From the NCBI GenBank assembly GCA_903824575.1, contig CAIJXJ010000146.1:1-64000 (forward strand): DNA of 64,000 nucleotides, written 5' to 3'. Positions 1-9,226 of this stretch are shown here, piece by piece (the stretch's first letter is position 1; every line of letters begins with the position of its first letter). A program made the translations under genes and the position numbers. This stretch comes from an uncultured Methylobacillus sp. GTDB taxonomy: Bacteria; Pseudomonadota; Gammaproteobacteria; Burkholderiales; Methylophilaceae. The notes under the pieces are model-generated. The model saw nothing but the letters and a program-made list of their open reading frames with translations. It was not told the origin of the DNA and did no database searches.

Positions 1-72
1 CCTGATCTGAGCCTTCACGACCCTCGTTCTGAGCGGTCAAATGGCCACTTTGGCAACACCGGCAGGGTTCTG

Positions 73-1989
73 CTATTTCAGCTTTTGCACCTTGCGGTAC
101 AAGGTAGCGCGACTGATCCCCAACTGCTTGGCCGCTTGCGTCATGTTGCCGGCATGGTCCAGCAAGGCCTGCCGGATCAAGTTATTTCCTGCGGCAAGAA
201 TGCTGGACGGAAGCGGGTTCGGGTGGTTCCGATTACTGCCATGCGGATATTCTTCGATAAAATCCTCTGGCAGATGATGCAAGCTGATAACCTCGCCATC
301 ATCAATGAACGCCAGGGCGGCGCGCAACACGTTGCGCAGTTGTCGCACGTTTCCGCGCCAAGGATGATTTTTGAACAGTGACAGCGTGTCGTGATGCAAG
401 GACACCTGGTTGTCACATTCCTCTCGCAATATTCTGGAGATCAGCGCATCCATGTCAGCACGATCTCGCAACGCAGGCAGGCTAACGCGCAGGCCATTGA
501 GGCGATAAAACAAGTCTTCGCGGAAGTCACCCGCATCGACGTGGTCGCGCAATTTTCGATTGGTGGCAGAAATGATGGCGATGTCGACGGGTGCGCCTTT
601 GGCACCTCCCAGGGGCACGATTTCACGTTCCTGCAGCACGCGCAACAGACGGGCCTGCAGCGGCATCGGCATCTCGCCAATTTCATCCAAAAACAAGGTG
701 CCGCCGTTGGCCTGCATGATTTTCCCGGGTACGCCACTTCTTTTCGCTCCGGTAAACGCACCTTCCTCGTAGCCGAATAATTCGGCTTCAATCAGGCCTT
801 CCGGGATCGATGCACAGTTGATGGCAACGAACACGCCCTTGCGAGCGGAAGCCGCATGAATGGCCTTGGCCAGCAATTCCTTGCCGGTACCTGTCTCACC
901 TTCGATCAGGATGGGGATGTCGCGCTGCAACACCTTCTTCACCCGGTCGATTACGGTGTGAAGGTGCGGGTCGCCGGAATCCAGTTGGTCAAGCGTGCTT
1001 GAGTCCGAGGTTCGAGGCGAAACCCTCGCAGTTACAGGTTTCTCATTAACTGCGGAAGCATATTTGGCAATGCCTGGTGATGCTTTAACGTACATGGTCT
1101 GTCCGGCTTGCGTGTTGAGCGACATGCCGTGAGGCAGCAGGTTTCTGGCCTGGCTGAGTAGCGCGGGCAAGCTCCCTTCAAACAGGTTGCTGTAGGTAAG
1201 CTTGCCAATTGCGGCCGGATTGAGACCCAGCTGGGCACCCCCACACTTATTGATCGCCAGCAGGTGGCCATCAGGCGAAAAAACGGCGATGCCTTCCCAT
1301 AAGGTGCCGATGAATTCGGGACGGGAATGAAAATGGAGGATGATGTCACGTGAGAACTCGGCGCTAAACAGCCGGTTTTCTATCATTTGTGCCGACATGC
1401 GCACCAGTGCCAGTGTGTGTCCTTGCGGTTGCCGGTGATCACCGGAAACATCCAGTACGCCGATGGTTTGTCCGAAAGGATCGAGAATAGGGGAGGCCGA
1501 ACAGTTCAGGAAAGCATTCTGGCTGACATAATGCTCAGCCCCCATGACGAATACTGGCGCCTGTTCAATAAGTGCTGTGCCGATGGCATTGGTGCCGGTA
1601 TTCTGCTCGCTCCAGGAAACGCCAGGTTGCAACGACACGCGTTGGGCGCGCGAGATGAAGTCGGCATCGCCCAGCGTGTGCAGAATCGTGCCGTGGGCAT
1701 CGGTCAGGATTACCATGCTCTGAGTGCCGAGGATCTGCACTTGCAGGTTTTCCATTTCCGGTCGCGCCTGATGTAGCAGGCGTGAATTCTTTTCCTTGAT
1801 CGCATTCAGCTCGAGTTGTGTCAGGGGTTCATTTTGCAGATTCAACTCAAGCGATTGCCCGGTGCTGACACAGCGTGACCAGGAACGTTCTATCGGCTCC
1901 GGTAACAGCCCCGTCGGCACTACGCCACGATCCTGCATCTGTGTGCGGGCGGCATTAATGCGATTTAAATGTTCGATATTACGGCGCAT
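73..1989 (-). CDS. acoR: Sigma-54-dependent activator, AcoR type
   Basis: Enhancer-binding activator of 638 residues, probably controlling the divergent aldehyde dehydrogenase. Order seen: N-terminal sensor region with a GAF-like domain (about 60-220), a PAS-like stretch (about 230-310), an AAA+ ATPase domain with Walker A GETGTGKE near residue 361 and the sigma-54 contact motif GAFTGA near 408, and a C-terminal Fis-type helix-turn-helix (615-638, NMTQAAKQLGISRATLYRK). No receiver domain, so it should be ligand-controlled. Family members such as AcoR of Cupriavidus respond to acetoin or acetaldehyde; the ligand here is inferred from the neighbour. The start lies 30 bp from a TGTCTCAA/TTGAGACA palindrome, so self-regulation is likely. 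Family assignment is secure, the acoR label moderately so. Confidence 0.85.
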   Translation of the reverse strand: MRRNIEHLNRINAARTQMQDRGVVPTGLLPEPIERSWSRCVSTGQSLELNLQNEPLTQLELNAIKEKNSRLLHQARPEMENLQVQILGTQSMVILTDAHGTILHTLGDADFISRAQRVSLQPGVSWSEQNTGTNAIGTALIEQAPVFVMGAEHYVSQNAFLNCSASPILDPFGQTIGVLDVSGDHRQPQGHTLALVRMSAQMIENRLFSAEFSRDIILHFHSRPEFIGTLWEGIAVFSPDGHLLAINKCGGAQLGLNPAAIGKLTYSNLFEGSLPALLSQARNLLPHGMSLNTQAGQTMYVKASPGIAKYASAVNEKPVTARVSPRTSDSSTLDQLDSGDPHLHTVIDRVKKVLQRDIPILIEGETGTGKELLAKAIHAASARKGVFVAINCASIPEGLIEAELFGYEEGAFTGAKRSGVPGKIMQANGGTLFLDEIGEMPMPLQARLLRVLQEREIVPLGGAKGAPVDIAIISATNRKLRDHVDAGDFREDLFYRLNGLRVSLPALRDRADMDALISRILREECDNQVSLHHDTLSLFKNHPWRGNVRQLRNVLRAALAFIDDGEVISLHHLPEDFIEEYPHGSNRNHPNPLPSSILAAGNNLIRQALLDHAGNMTQAAKQLGISRATLYRKVQKLK

Positions 1990-2018
1990 GAGTTAATCAA
2001 GATTTCCTGGTTGCAAAC

Positions 2019-2059
2019 TGTCTCAACCTTGATTGAGACACTCGTATCAAATTGAGACA
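2019..2059 (+). promoter_or_regulatory. Enhancer (UAS) for the sigma-54 activator
   Basis: An 8-bp perfect inverted repeat, TGTCTCAA at 2019-2026 and TTGAGACA at 2033-2040, is followed by a third copy of the half-site TTGAGACA at 2052-2059. The sites lie about 75-115 bp upstream of a -24/-12 promoter and just in front of the divergent activator gene, which is where an enhancer-binding protein should bind. The sequence is seen directly; the binding protein is inferred. Confidence 0.75.
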
Positions 2060-2130
2060 ATGTTGAAATATGAATGACTATCTGAATTTTGTAAAGTAAT
2101 TAAAATCAGCCGCTTGCTCCAATCTGGTAT

Positions 2131-2149
2131 TCAGGCACGGATTCTGCTA
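2131..2149 (+). promoter_or_regulatory. Sigma-54 (-24/-12) promoter
   Basis: GGCACG with GG at 2134-2135 and TGC with GC at 2146-2147 give the exact 12-bp GG-to-GC spacing of sigma-54 promoters (consensus TGGCACG-N4-TTGCW). The predicted transcript start is near 2159, leaving a leader of about 110 nt before the dehydrogenase start codon. Confidence 0.75.
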
Positions 2150-2268
2150 ATGTTCCGGTGCGGTTTCGATATAACAAACCTGTGAAGGGATTTTTCTTCG
2201 CGTTGTTGAATTTTGTTTTTGATTTTTTGCACCCTTCATCAACCATTACAAAAAATTCAGGAGATATC

Positions 2269-3789
2269 ATGATTTACGCATTTCCAGGCCAGACCGGCGC
2301 CAAGATTCAGTACAAAGCAAAATACGATAATTTCATCGGTGGCAAGTGGGTTGCGCCGGTCAAAGGTGAATACTTTGACGTCATTACGCCTGTCACCGGC
2401 AAGCCCTATACCAAGGCGCCACGCTCCGGCGCAGAAGATGTCGAACTGGCACTTGATGCGGCGCATGCTGCAGCAGACAAGTGGGGCCGTACGCCTATCG
2501 CTGAACGTGCCAATGTGTTGCTCAAGATTGCCGATCGGTTGGAAGCTAATCTCGAATTGCTGGCCTATGCCGAGACCGTGGACAATGGTAAACCGATCCG
2601 CGAGACCCTGAATGCCGATGTACCTTTGACCATCGATCACTTCCGTTATTTTGCCGGCTGTTTGCGCGCGCAGGAAGGATCCTTGAGCGAGATCGATGAA
2701 ACCACGGTCGCCTATCATTTCCATGAGCCTCTCGGTGTCGTTGGCCAGATCATTCCGTGGAACTTCCCACTGTTGATGGCAGCCTGGAAACTGGCCCCTG
2801 CCATTGGTGCCGGCAATTGCGTAGTGTTGAAACCGGCCGAATCGACGCCTATCAGCATTTTAATTTTGGCCGAATTGATCGCTGACATCTTGCCTGCAGG
2901 CGTACTGAATATCGTCAACGGCTATGGTCGCGAAGTCGGCATGCCGCTCGCCACCAGTTCCCGCATTGCCAAGATCGCGTTTACCGGCTCGACCGCCACC
3001 GGCCGTGTTATCGCTCAGGCTGCAGCCAACAGCTTAATTCCGGCTACACTGGAACTGGGTGGCAAGTCTCCAAATGTATTCTTTGCCGACATTGCTGATG
3101 AAGACGATGATTTTCTGGATAAATCTATTGAAGGTCTGGTGCTGTTTGCCTTCAACCAAGGTGAAGTCTGTACCTGTCCATCGCGTGCCTTGATTCAGGA
3201 ATCCGTCTACGACCAGTTCATCGAGCGCGTACTGAAGCGCGTAGCCGCCATCAAGCAAGGCAATCCACTCGACACCGACACCATGATAGGTGCCCAGGCG
3301 TCGGACGTGCAGCTGGAAAAAATCCTGTCCTATGTAGATATTGGCAAGCAGGAAGGCGCCAAAGTCCTGATCGGCGGCGAACGTGCAGTTCTGGCCGGTG
3401 ATTTGGCTGGTGGCTATTACGTGCAGCCGACCTTGTTCAAGGGCCATAACAAGATGCGTATCTTCCAAGAAGAAATCTTTGGGCCGGTACTCGCCGTGAC
3501 TACCTTCAAGGATGAAGCCGACGCGCTCGCCATTGCCAACGACACCCCGTACGGTCTAGGCGCCGGCGTCTGGAGCCACAATGGCAACGTCGCCTATCGC
3601 ATGGGCCGTGGCATCAAGGCCGGTCGTGTATGGACCAACTGCTATCATGCGTATCCGGCACATGCAGCGTTCGGTGGCTACAAGGAATCCGGCATTGGCC
3701 GTGAAACCCACAAGATGATGCTTGATCACTACCAGCAAACCAAGAACCTCCTGGTCAGCTACAGCCCGAAGAAACTTGGTTTCTTCTGA
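2269..3789 (+). CDS. acoD: NAD-dependent acetaldehyde dehydrogenase
   Basis: Oxidises an aliphatic aldehyde, most likely acetaldehyde, to the acid with NAD. The product is 506 residues, the length usual for AcoD/ExaC-type enzymes. The general-base glutamate is E262 in ELGGKSPN, and the catalytic cysteine is C301 in the GEVCTCPSR context. The ATG at 2269 is preferred over an in-frame upstream start at 2158 because AGGAG sits just before it and the family begins at this point ([10 protein letters not shown]). Transcription is probably from the sigma-54 promoter at 2131 under the divergent activator. A strong terminator follows. The DUF779 gene downstream is a frequent companion of such dehydrogenases. 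The exact substrate is inferred from the family and the regulator. Confidence 0.9.
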   Translation: MIYAFPGQTGAKIQYKAKYDNFIGGKWVAPVKGEYFDVITPVTGKPYTKAPRSGAEDVELALDAAHAAADKWGRTPIAERANVLLKIADRLEANLELLAYAETVDNGKPIRETLNADVPLTIDHFRYFAGCLRAQEGSLSEIDETTVAYHFHEPLGVVGQIIPWNFPLLMAAWKLAPAIGAGNCVVLKPAESTPISILILAELIADILPAGVLNIVNGYGREVGMPLATSSRIAKIAFTGSTATGRVIAQAAANSLIPATLELGGKSPNVFFADIADEDDDFLDKSIEGLVLFAFNQGEVCTCPSRALIQESVYDQFIERVLKRVAAIKQGNPLDTDTMIGAQASDVQLEKILSYVDIGKQEGAKVLIGGERAVLAGDLAGGYYVQPTLFKGHNKMRIFQEEIFGPVLAVTTFKDEADALAIANDTPYGLGAGVWSHNGNVAYRMGRGIKAGRVWTNCYHAYPAHAAFGGYKESGIGRETHKMMLDHYQQTKNLLVSYSPKKLGFF

Positions 3790-3803
3790 TCTGAAGTTTG
3801 ATT

Positions 3804-3838
3804 AAAACAGGCTCCCGCTGACCCGGGAGCCTGTTTTT
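3804..3838 (+). terminator. Rho-independent terminator
   Basis: A 12-bp stem, AAACAGGCTCCC paired with GGGAGCCTGTTT, with a short loop and a T run, 15 bp after the dehydrogenase stop codon. The A/T flanks make it usable in both directions. Confidence 0.9.
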
Positions 3839-3928
3839 ATTTGTGACCTCTGAACCATTATCAATTAATCTGTCGAATGTTGACCTGCCAGAACTGCTCG
3901 CGGGCAAGTTTTCTTCGGGAGGATGATC

Positions 3929-4312
3929 ATGGTTGAACGCGTTTCAGCAACACCTGCGGCACTGGACTTGATCCGGCTGTTGGTCAGCAAGCACGGCCCG
4001 GTGATGTTTTTTCAGTCTGGCGGCTGTTGCGAGAATAGTGCTCCCCTGTGTTACCCTGATGGCGAGTTCAAGCTCAGTCCCCATGATGTCTACTTGGGGG
4101 AGGTTGGTGGTGCGCCCTATCACATGGGTCATCGGGACTTCGAGTTCTGGCAGAATACGCATCTGATCGTGGACGTGGTGAATGGCTGTAGTGGCACATT
4201 TGCCCTGGACGGGCCGGAAGGCAAAACGTTCATCTGCCGTTCACGATTATTCAGTGATGAAGAGCTGCTGGCGTTGGATGCAAAACCCCAGTCCGGGATG
4301 GAAAAACGATAG
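3929..4312 (+). CDS. DUF779 family protein
   Basis: A 127-residue soluble protein of the DUF779 family, which is commonly found beside aldehyde or alcohol dehydrogenase genes and has no established biochemical role. Visible family features are the cysteine-rich FFQSGGCCENS segment near residue 30, a conserved FEFWQNTHLIVDVV stretch and the GCSGTFALDGPEG segment. The second of two ATGs (3929) is chosen because GGGAGG at 3917-3922 is better spaced from it than from 3923. A terminator separates it from the dehydrogenase, so it may depend on read-through or its own promoter. A role in aldehyde metabolism is inferred from context only. Confidence 0.8.
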   Translation: MVERVSATPAALDLIRLLVSKHGPVMFFQSGGCCENSAPLCYPDGEFKLSPHDVYLGEVGGAPYHMGHRDFEFWQNTHLIVDVVNGCSGTFALDGPEGKTFICRSRLFSDEELLALDAKPQSGMEKR

Positions 4313-4487
4313 TTCTGTCCACGGTTCGTCCTCTTGGCCGAATCGGTTTTCTGTAGTTTGCCAGGCGCCTGTGGCGTTACAATTTGCTACAAACAACACC
4401 TCGTTCTGAAAAATGGCAGATACATTGTGCGGTTCTAATAGTCCCCGTTGCTTATCAATCACTTGATCCCCCTAGAGAATATTGATC

Positions 4488-4640
4488 ATGAAAAAGCGTT
4501 CGGATGACAGGTTGGAGCGTTATGGTGTCGCAATCATGGCCCTGGCATTGTTTGCCATCTTGATTTCCAGGCCTGAATCGAGCCATGCTCATGGTTTTAT
4601 GCAAGCAGACCGGCAGCCGAAATGCACTAAAGCACAATAA
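4488..4640 (+). CDS. Small single-pass membrane or exported protein
   Basis: A 50-codon ORF beginning MKKRSDDRLERYG, followed by a hydrophobic segment of about 15 residues (VAIMALALFAILI) and a short polar tail that contains His-Ala-His and one cysteine. The positively charged start plus one hydrophobic stretch fits a signal anchor or cleaved signal peptide. It ends 27 bp before the response regulator gene, so it could be co-transcribed with the two-component pair. No family is recognised and no strong ribosome site is visible, so it may not be a real gene. Confidence 0.4.
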   Translation: MKKRSDDRLERYGVAIMALALFAILISRPESSHAHGFMQADRQPKCTKAQ

Positions 4641-4667
4641 TTTTCTTCGACAGAACGAAAGACTCCC

Positions 4668-5405
4668 ATGAATAAAGCCGAACCAAGTACCCGTGTCCTC
4701 ATCGTCGATGACGATCTTGACATCAGGCACCTGCTCTCGGAGTTTCTTGAGCGCAATGGTCTGCATGCGTATCAAGCAGCAGATGGCGAAGGCATGCGCA
4801 GTATTCTCAATTCGCAGCATATCGATCTGGTGGTGCTCGATCTCAATCTGCCGGGGGAGGATGGCCTGTCCTTATGCCGGCAATTACGCTCCAACTCGAA
4901 TTTACCGGTGATCATGCTTACGGCAAAATCCAATCCGCTCGATCGCGTGATGGGACTGGAAACAGGGGCAGACGATTATGTCTGCAAGCCGTTCGAGCCA
5001 CTCGAGTTACTGTCCAGGATACGCAGTGTCCTTAGGCGTTCCCGACCTGCAGAGCCGACTGAGAATAATCACCTGGAACAGGTGAAAATGCATTTTTCAG
5101 GCTGGGTGCTGGATTTGGTGGCACGCCACCTGATCAATGAAAAGGGCGTGATTATTTCATTGTCAGGAGCAGAGTTTCGACTGCTGAAGATATTTTTAGC
5201 GCATCCCAACCGGGTGCTCAGCCGCGACCAGTTGATGGACCTGATACATGGTCGCGACACGACGCCGTTCGATCGTTCCATTGATTTGCAAATAAGCCGC
5301 TTGCGGCAGCGCATGGAAGGGGATAGCAAGAATCCGTCCATCATTAAAACGGTTCGTAATGAAGGTTATGTGCTGGCCGCCACGGTAAAGATTGAACGTC
5401 AATGA
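4668..5405 (+). CDS. OmpR-family response regulator
   Basis: DNA-binding response regulator of 245 residues. The receiver domain (about 8-122) has the acidic pair in IVDDD, the phospho-acceptor D58 in VVLDLNLPGEDG and the conserved lysine in CKPF. The C-terminal winged helix (about 140-238) carries the usual LSGAEFRLLKIFLAHPNRVL and DRSIDLQISRLRQRME signatures. Its stop overlaps the start of the sensor kinase by 4 bp, so the two proteins are translationally coupled and almost certainly form a cognate pair. The closest style is OmpR/TorR. The target genes are unknown; the exported proteins immediately downstream are candidates. Confidence 0.92.
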   Translation: MNKAEPSTRVLIVDDDLDIRHLLSEFLERNGLHAYQAADGEGMRSILNSQHIDLVVLDLNLPGEDGLSLCRQLRSNSNLPVIMLTAKSNPLDRVMGLETGADDYVCKPFEPLELLSRIRSVLRRSRPAEPTENNHLEQVKMHFSGWVLDLVARHLINEKGVIISLSGAEFRLLKIFLAHPNRVLSRDQLMDLIHGRDTTPFDRSIDLQISRLRQRMEGDSKNPSIIKTVRNEGYVLAATVKIERQ

Positions 5406-6751
5406 TCAAACTTTTTCTCAATTCGATGACCAGCAGGATATTCCTGATTTTGGTCGGCGGCACGATCATCACCGGGGCCTTGGTCATGGTGCTGGCAGAA
5501 TATGAACGCAAGGATCTGATGCTTCAGGGTCGCTCGCGTAATGCGGCGGAGCGCGTGGAGCAAGTCATTCTCATTCTGGAGGCGAGCCCTGTAACTTCGC
5601 GCCAGGCGTTGGCCACCATTATCGAGAAGTCCGGCATCAGGATTGATTTCTCGCATTCAACGACGGTGATCGGCCAACCGGCCGTGACGGAGTTTTCAAA
5701 GGCGCTGAACCATATTTTTGGAGAGAGCAGAGCCGTCAGTGCCTTTGAGCGTGAGGCGTCTGACTGTCCGACCCGGCATGGCGGGCGAAATCAGACCGGC
5801 GAACGTCATTGCCAGACGGTGCTGACCAGCCTTAAGGATGGTACGCCATTGCGTCTTGACCTGGCTTATCAAGTAGGTGCCACGCCTCCGTTGCGCGGAG
5901 CCTATCTGGTTAACATTCTTGTGTTTCTGTTCGTTGTTTCTTCGCTGGCTCTGGTGGTGGCGTACATCGCCAGCAAGCCCTTGAGAAATCTGGCACAGGC
6001 GGCGCGTGATTTTGGCAAGAATATCGAGCATCCACCCTTGCCTGAGGACCAGGGGCCGACGGAAGTGCGCGATGCCTCACTTGCCTTTAACAGCATGCAG
6101 TCCAGCATCCGCAATCACATTCAGGAACGTACCTACATGCTGGCCGCGATTGCTCATGATTTGCAAACGCCATTGACGCGCCTTCGTTTGCGCCTGGAGA
6201 AGGTGAGCGATGAGGAACTGCGCGCCCGTCTGGTCGCAGACCTGACAGCCACGCAAACTATGGTGAGAGAGGGGCTTGATTTTGCCCAGAGTGTTAGCAC
6301 GAAGGAGGAATTTGAAGCGGTTGACTTGGATTCCCTGGTCGCGGCGATCTGCAATGATGCTGCCGATGCAGGTCTGGATGTCATCCATACCGGAGCAATA
6401 GGGAGGTCCATCATGGCTTACCCTCATTCGTTGCGGCGTTGCATCTCCAATTTGCTCGATAACGCATTGAAGTACGGGAAATTTGCGCATGTCAGCATCA
6501 AACTTGAGGATTCCAAGGCAATTGTGTCCATTATCGATGGTGGTCCTGGCATCCCCGAGGATCAGCTGGAGACGGTATTCCAGCCTTTCAAGCGTCTGGA
6601 TGATTCCCGTTCCAGAAATTCTGGCGGAACGGGACTGGGATTGACCATCGCTCGCATCATTGCAGGACAACACCGGGGCACACTCAAGCTTAAAAACATG
6701 GGACCATCTGATCTGGGCTTGATCGCGACACTGGAATTACCTGCCGCATAG
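5402..6751 (+). CDS. EnvZ-type sensor histidine kinase
   Basis: Membrane-bound sensor kinase of 449 residues, cognate to the preceding regulator. Seen in order: first membrane segment (about 10-30), a periplasmic loop of about 125 residues containing two cysteines (possible disulfide), second membrane segment (about 165-190), HAMP linker, HisKA domain with H252 in AIAHDLQTPLTRLR, and an ATPase domain with NLLDNALKYG, IIDGGPGIPED and GGTGLGLTIA. The periplasmic loop is not of a type I recognise, so the stimulus is unknown. The kinase architecture is secure. Confidence 0.9.
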   Translation: MIKLFLNSMTSRIFLILVGGTIITGALVMVLAEYERKDLMLQGRSRNAAERVEQVILILEASPVTSRQALATIIEKSGIRIDFSHSTTVIGQPAVTEFSKALNHIFGESRAVSAFEREASDCPTRHGGRNQTGERHCQTVLTSLKDGTPLRLDLAYQVGATPPLRGAYLVNILVFLFVVSSLALVVAYIASKPLRNLAQAARDFGKNIEHPPLPEDQGPTEVRDASLAFNSMQSSIRNHIQERTYMLAAIAHDLQTPLTRLRLRLEKVSDEELRARLVADLTATQTMVREGLDFAQSVSTKEEFEAVDLDSLVAAICNDAADAGLDVIHTGAIGRSIMAYPHSLRRCISNLLDNALKYGKFAHVSIKLEDSKAIVSIIDGGPGIPEDQLETVFQPFKRLDDSRSRNSGGTGLGLTIARIIAGQHRGTLKLKNMGPSDLGLIATLELPAA

Positions 6752-6900
6752 ATCTGTTGCCAGTCGCGGTGATGCAGCCACCATCAGATACACGCAGTTA
6801 CAAAATTCAGGCAATTTGGAAAAACTTCTGTTATCCATTTACTGTCATAGGGTCATGTGCTGGGACTAACCGGTACCGTTATTTTTGCGAGGAGTACATC

Positions 6901-7311
6901 ATGAAAGTGAACAAATTATTGTGTGGGCTTATGTTGCTGGCTGGGGTTTCCCTGAGTGGAACCGCATTGGCTGACGGAGGACGTGGGCATGGGCATGGCG
7001 GTGGACATGTCGGCGTGGGTTTCTACTTTGGTGCACCGTATCCCTATTACCCATATCCATATCCTTATCCCCCCCGTTATTACAATCCCTACCCATATTA
7101 TCCAGAGGTGGTGACTGTTCCCGTTCCGGTGCAGGTGCAGCCTCCGGTATATATTGAGCAGGAGAGTGCTCAGCCAGCACCGCAAATAGCCCCGGCGCCG
7201 CAGGCCAGCAACTTCTGGTATCACTGCGACAAACCTGACGGTTATTACCCTTACGTCAAGGAATGCCCCGGTGGCTGGCAGAAGGTTGCTCCAACCCCGG
7301 CTCCTCAGTAA
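6901..7311 (+). CDS. Exported Tyr/Pro-rich small protein
   Basis: A 136-residue protein with a clear signal peptide (MKVNKLLCGLMLLAGVSLSG, cleavage probably after TALA). The mature part starts with Gly/His repeats (residues 27-39), passes through a tyrosine/proline-rich tract (about 45-70) and ends with a compact segment holding WYHCDKPDGYYPYVKECPGG. That last segment recurs in many small envelope proteins of proteobacteria; the two cysteines probably form a disulfide. Function unknown. The ATG at 6901 is chosen because GAGGAG lies about 8 bp upstream and the signal peptide begins there; a longer in-frame ORF from 6757 is not credible. It sits just 18 bp before the lipoprotein gene. Confidence 0.75.
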   Translation: MKVNKLLCGLMLLAGVSLSGTALADGGRGHGHGGGHVGVGFYFGAPYPYYPYPYPYPPRYYNPYPYYPEVVTVPVPVQVQPPVYIEQESAQPAPQIAPAPQASNFWYHCDKPDGYYPYVKECPGGWQKVAPTPAPQ

Positions 7312-7329
7312 CTAAAGGAAGGCTAGATC

Positions 7330-7914
7330 ATGTATAGCAATACCAGAACGACAAGTATCCTGTTGACTGTTTTGCTGCTGTCAGCTTGCGCCACGGTGCC
7401 GAATGGCCCGAGTGGTCTGGCGTTGCCGGGGACTGGCAAGAATTTTGACCAGTTCCATGCTGACGACACCATCTGCCGTCAGTTTGCCCAGGAACAGATA
7501 GGCGGCACCACTGCAACCCAAGCATCCAATGACAGTTTTGCGCGCACGGCAGTGCTGGGGACTGCGCTTGGTGCTGCGGTTGGCGCGGTAGCTGACGGCG
7601 GGCACGGTGCCGGTATTGGCGCGGCAACCGGGCTGCTGTTCGGCAGCATAATAGGGGTCAATGAGGCCAACATGTCCTCGTCCGGTGCCCAGCATCGCTA
7701 CGACAATGCCTATATTCAGTGCATGTACGCCAAGGGCAATCAGGTTCCAGTCTCAGGTCGCATCTCGACACAGCGCCGTCCGGCCAGTGTGCCAGCTCCT
7801 GCGGCATATCCGCCACCACCACCTCCAGCCGGCGGATATATACCACCGCCTGCAGGTTTTGCTCCGCCTCCTGCCGGCAATCCGCCACCACCGCCACCGG
7901 ATGCGCCGAGATAG
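7330..7914 (+). CDS. Glycine-zipper lipoprotein
   Basis: A predicted outer-membrane or periplasmic lipoprotein of 194 residues. The signal peptide ends in the lipobox LLSAC. A glycine-zipper membrane-associating segment (about 75-105, GTALGAAVGAVADGGHGAG and GIGAATGLLFGSIIG) follows, with conserved cysteines on either side (DDTICRQFA and YIQCMYAKG). The last 50 residues are a Pro-rich repeat tail. Such proteins are usually described as YMGG-like Gly-zipper proteins; no defined activity is known. It is likely co-transcribed with the Tyr/Pro-rich exported gene, and a terminator follows. Confidence 0.75.
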   Translation: MYSNTRTTSILLTVLLLSACATVPNGPSGLALPGTGKNFDQFHADDTICRQFAQEQIGGTTATQASNDSFARTAVLGTALGAAVGAVADGGHGAGIGAATGLLFGSIIGVNEANMSSSGAQHRYDNAYIQCMYAKGNQVPVSGRISTQRRPASVPAPAAYPPPPPPAGGYIPPPAGFAPPPAGNPPPPPPDAPR

Positions 7915-7953
7915 AGCTGTGCAATACAACTGATTCCGGCTTTTAAACCAAGC

Positions 7954-8005
7954 AATCACGGCAGAAATTGCCGCCTTGAGCGGCAACTACTGCCGTGATT
8001 TTTTT
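7954..8005 (+). terminator. Rho-independent terminator
   Basis: Outer stem AATCACGGCA/TGCCGTGATT and inner stem TTGCCGC/GCGGCAA, separated by a small bulge, followed by a T run. It lies 40 bp after the glycine-zipper gene. Confidence 0.85.
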
Positions 8006-8198
8006 ATGGACTTGAAAAGTAAAAATCCAGATTCCCTCCAGATTTCAATGAACCCAGTCGCAGCACCAGTTTCAGCCAAATTTCTTGTAGAGTCATTAGG
8101 ATACGTTTCATTAACCAATGCTGGCCCAATTTTCGCTAGGGGTATATCGATAATGAGTTACGTCATCTTTTTGATTAATGCGTTACAGGAGAAATTAC

Positions 8199-8975
8199 AT
8201 GTCATCGATTAACGGAATTAGCAGTCCTTATAATGTCAGTCAGCTCAACCCTTACAGTTCGATCTACTCAGCAAATGGCGGCAATGGCGGTGAAAACGGA
8301 AGCCGGTCCCATGCCATCCCCAACCAGGGAAATTCCTTTGCCACCGCGATCTTGCAGGCATTGTCGCAAATCGGCGCCTCGGCACCGGTCGCCGCCAGCG
8401 GAACGACGCCAGCGCCATCAGCAACAGGCAGTGCCAGCGCTCCTGCCGCTGCCACGGATCCTCAACAAGCGCTTGCTGCATTCATGCAAGCCTTGTTTGC
8501 CACCTTGCAAGGCTTGGGGACGCAGCAGCCTGGCGGCGCCAGCACGGCAACGGGAACGACAGCGCCTGCAACAACAGTCGCAATAACGGCAACGGATAGT
8601 GATGGCGATAAGGATGGTAGCAGTGCCGCCGCCGTTGGCCAGGCGTCAGGCCATCATCATCATGGCGGTGGCGGCGGGATTGAGGCAAAACTGCAGAATC
8701 TGATCCAACAACTGACTTCAGCCGGTACCAGTTCAGGCACGACCTCGGGCACTAGTACAACGCCCGGCAATATTGCTGCCTCTGGAGCCAGTCCTACCCC
8801 GGTAACCAGCAGTACAACAGGCGCCTTGCTCGCAACTTTGCAGCAGGATTTTCTGAATCTGACGGGGGCAACAGGGGCCTCCGGCAGTCAGACTTCGCTG
8901 GCCAGCTTCTTGCAAGCCTTGTCGCAAAACTTGCATGGCTCAAATCCCGGGTTGAACGTAAGCACTTCAGCCTGA
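8199..8975 (+). CDS. Low-complexity Ala/Thr/Gly/Ser-rich protein
   Basis: A 258-residue protein dominated by Ala, Thr, Ser, Gly and Pro with no obvious signal peptide. Three short helical-looking units are embedded in the low-complexity sequence: FATAILQALSQIGAS near residue 45, FMQALFATLQGLGTQQPGG near 95, and FLQALSQNLHGSNPG near the C terminus, with a related LLATLQQDFLNLTG in between. There is a GHHHHGGGGG tract near 155. The ATG at 8199 is chosen because AGGAGA lies 7 bp upstream. No family recognised. It stands alone, with intergenic stretches of about 190 and 250 bp on either side in which nothing definite is visible. Confidence 0.65.
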   Translation: MSSINGISSPYNVSQLNPYSSIYSANGGNGGENGSRSHAIPNQGNSFATAILQALSQIGASAPVAASGTTPAPSATGSASAPAAATDPQQALAAFMQALFATLQGLGTQQPGGASTATGTTAPATTVAITATDSDGDKDGSSAAAVGQASGHHHHGGGGGIEAKLQNLIQQLTSAGTSSGTTSGTSTTPGNIAASGASPTPVTSSTTGALLATLQQDFLNLTGATGASGSQTSLASFLQALSQNLHGSNPGLNVSTSA

Positions 8976-9226
8976 TCAATGCCATTGTGAAATGTCCTGA
9001 AAAACGGTCCGTCCGGGTGATCCAGGCCGACCGATTTTCAATCATCCAGACTTGAACCTGAACAATCGCCCATAAGATGGATGATTTATGTGGCAGGGCG
9101 TGTGTGGACTGGCATGCCAAGTAACGCTTAACTTAAGGCCCTATTCGATATTTTTGGACCTTATATTCTTTGCGCCTCAAGCGTCATGCGTTACGATGTA
9201 AGCCTTGATGTTTTCAAATTAACAGC

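Noticed and set aside
7060-7110. Tandem repeat tract in the Tyr/Pro-rich gene
   Set aside because: The TATCC/CCCTA-type repetition is explained by the coding of the Tyr-Pro tract and is not a separate DNA element.
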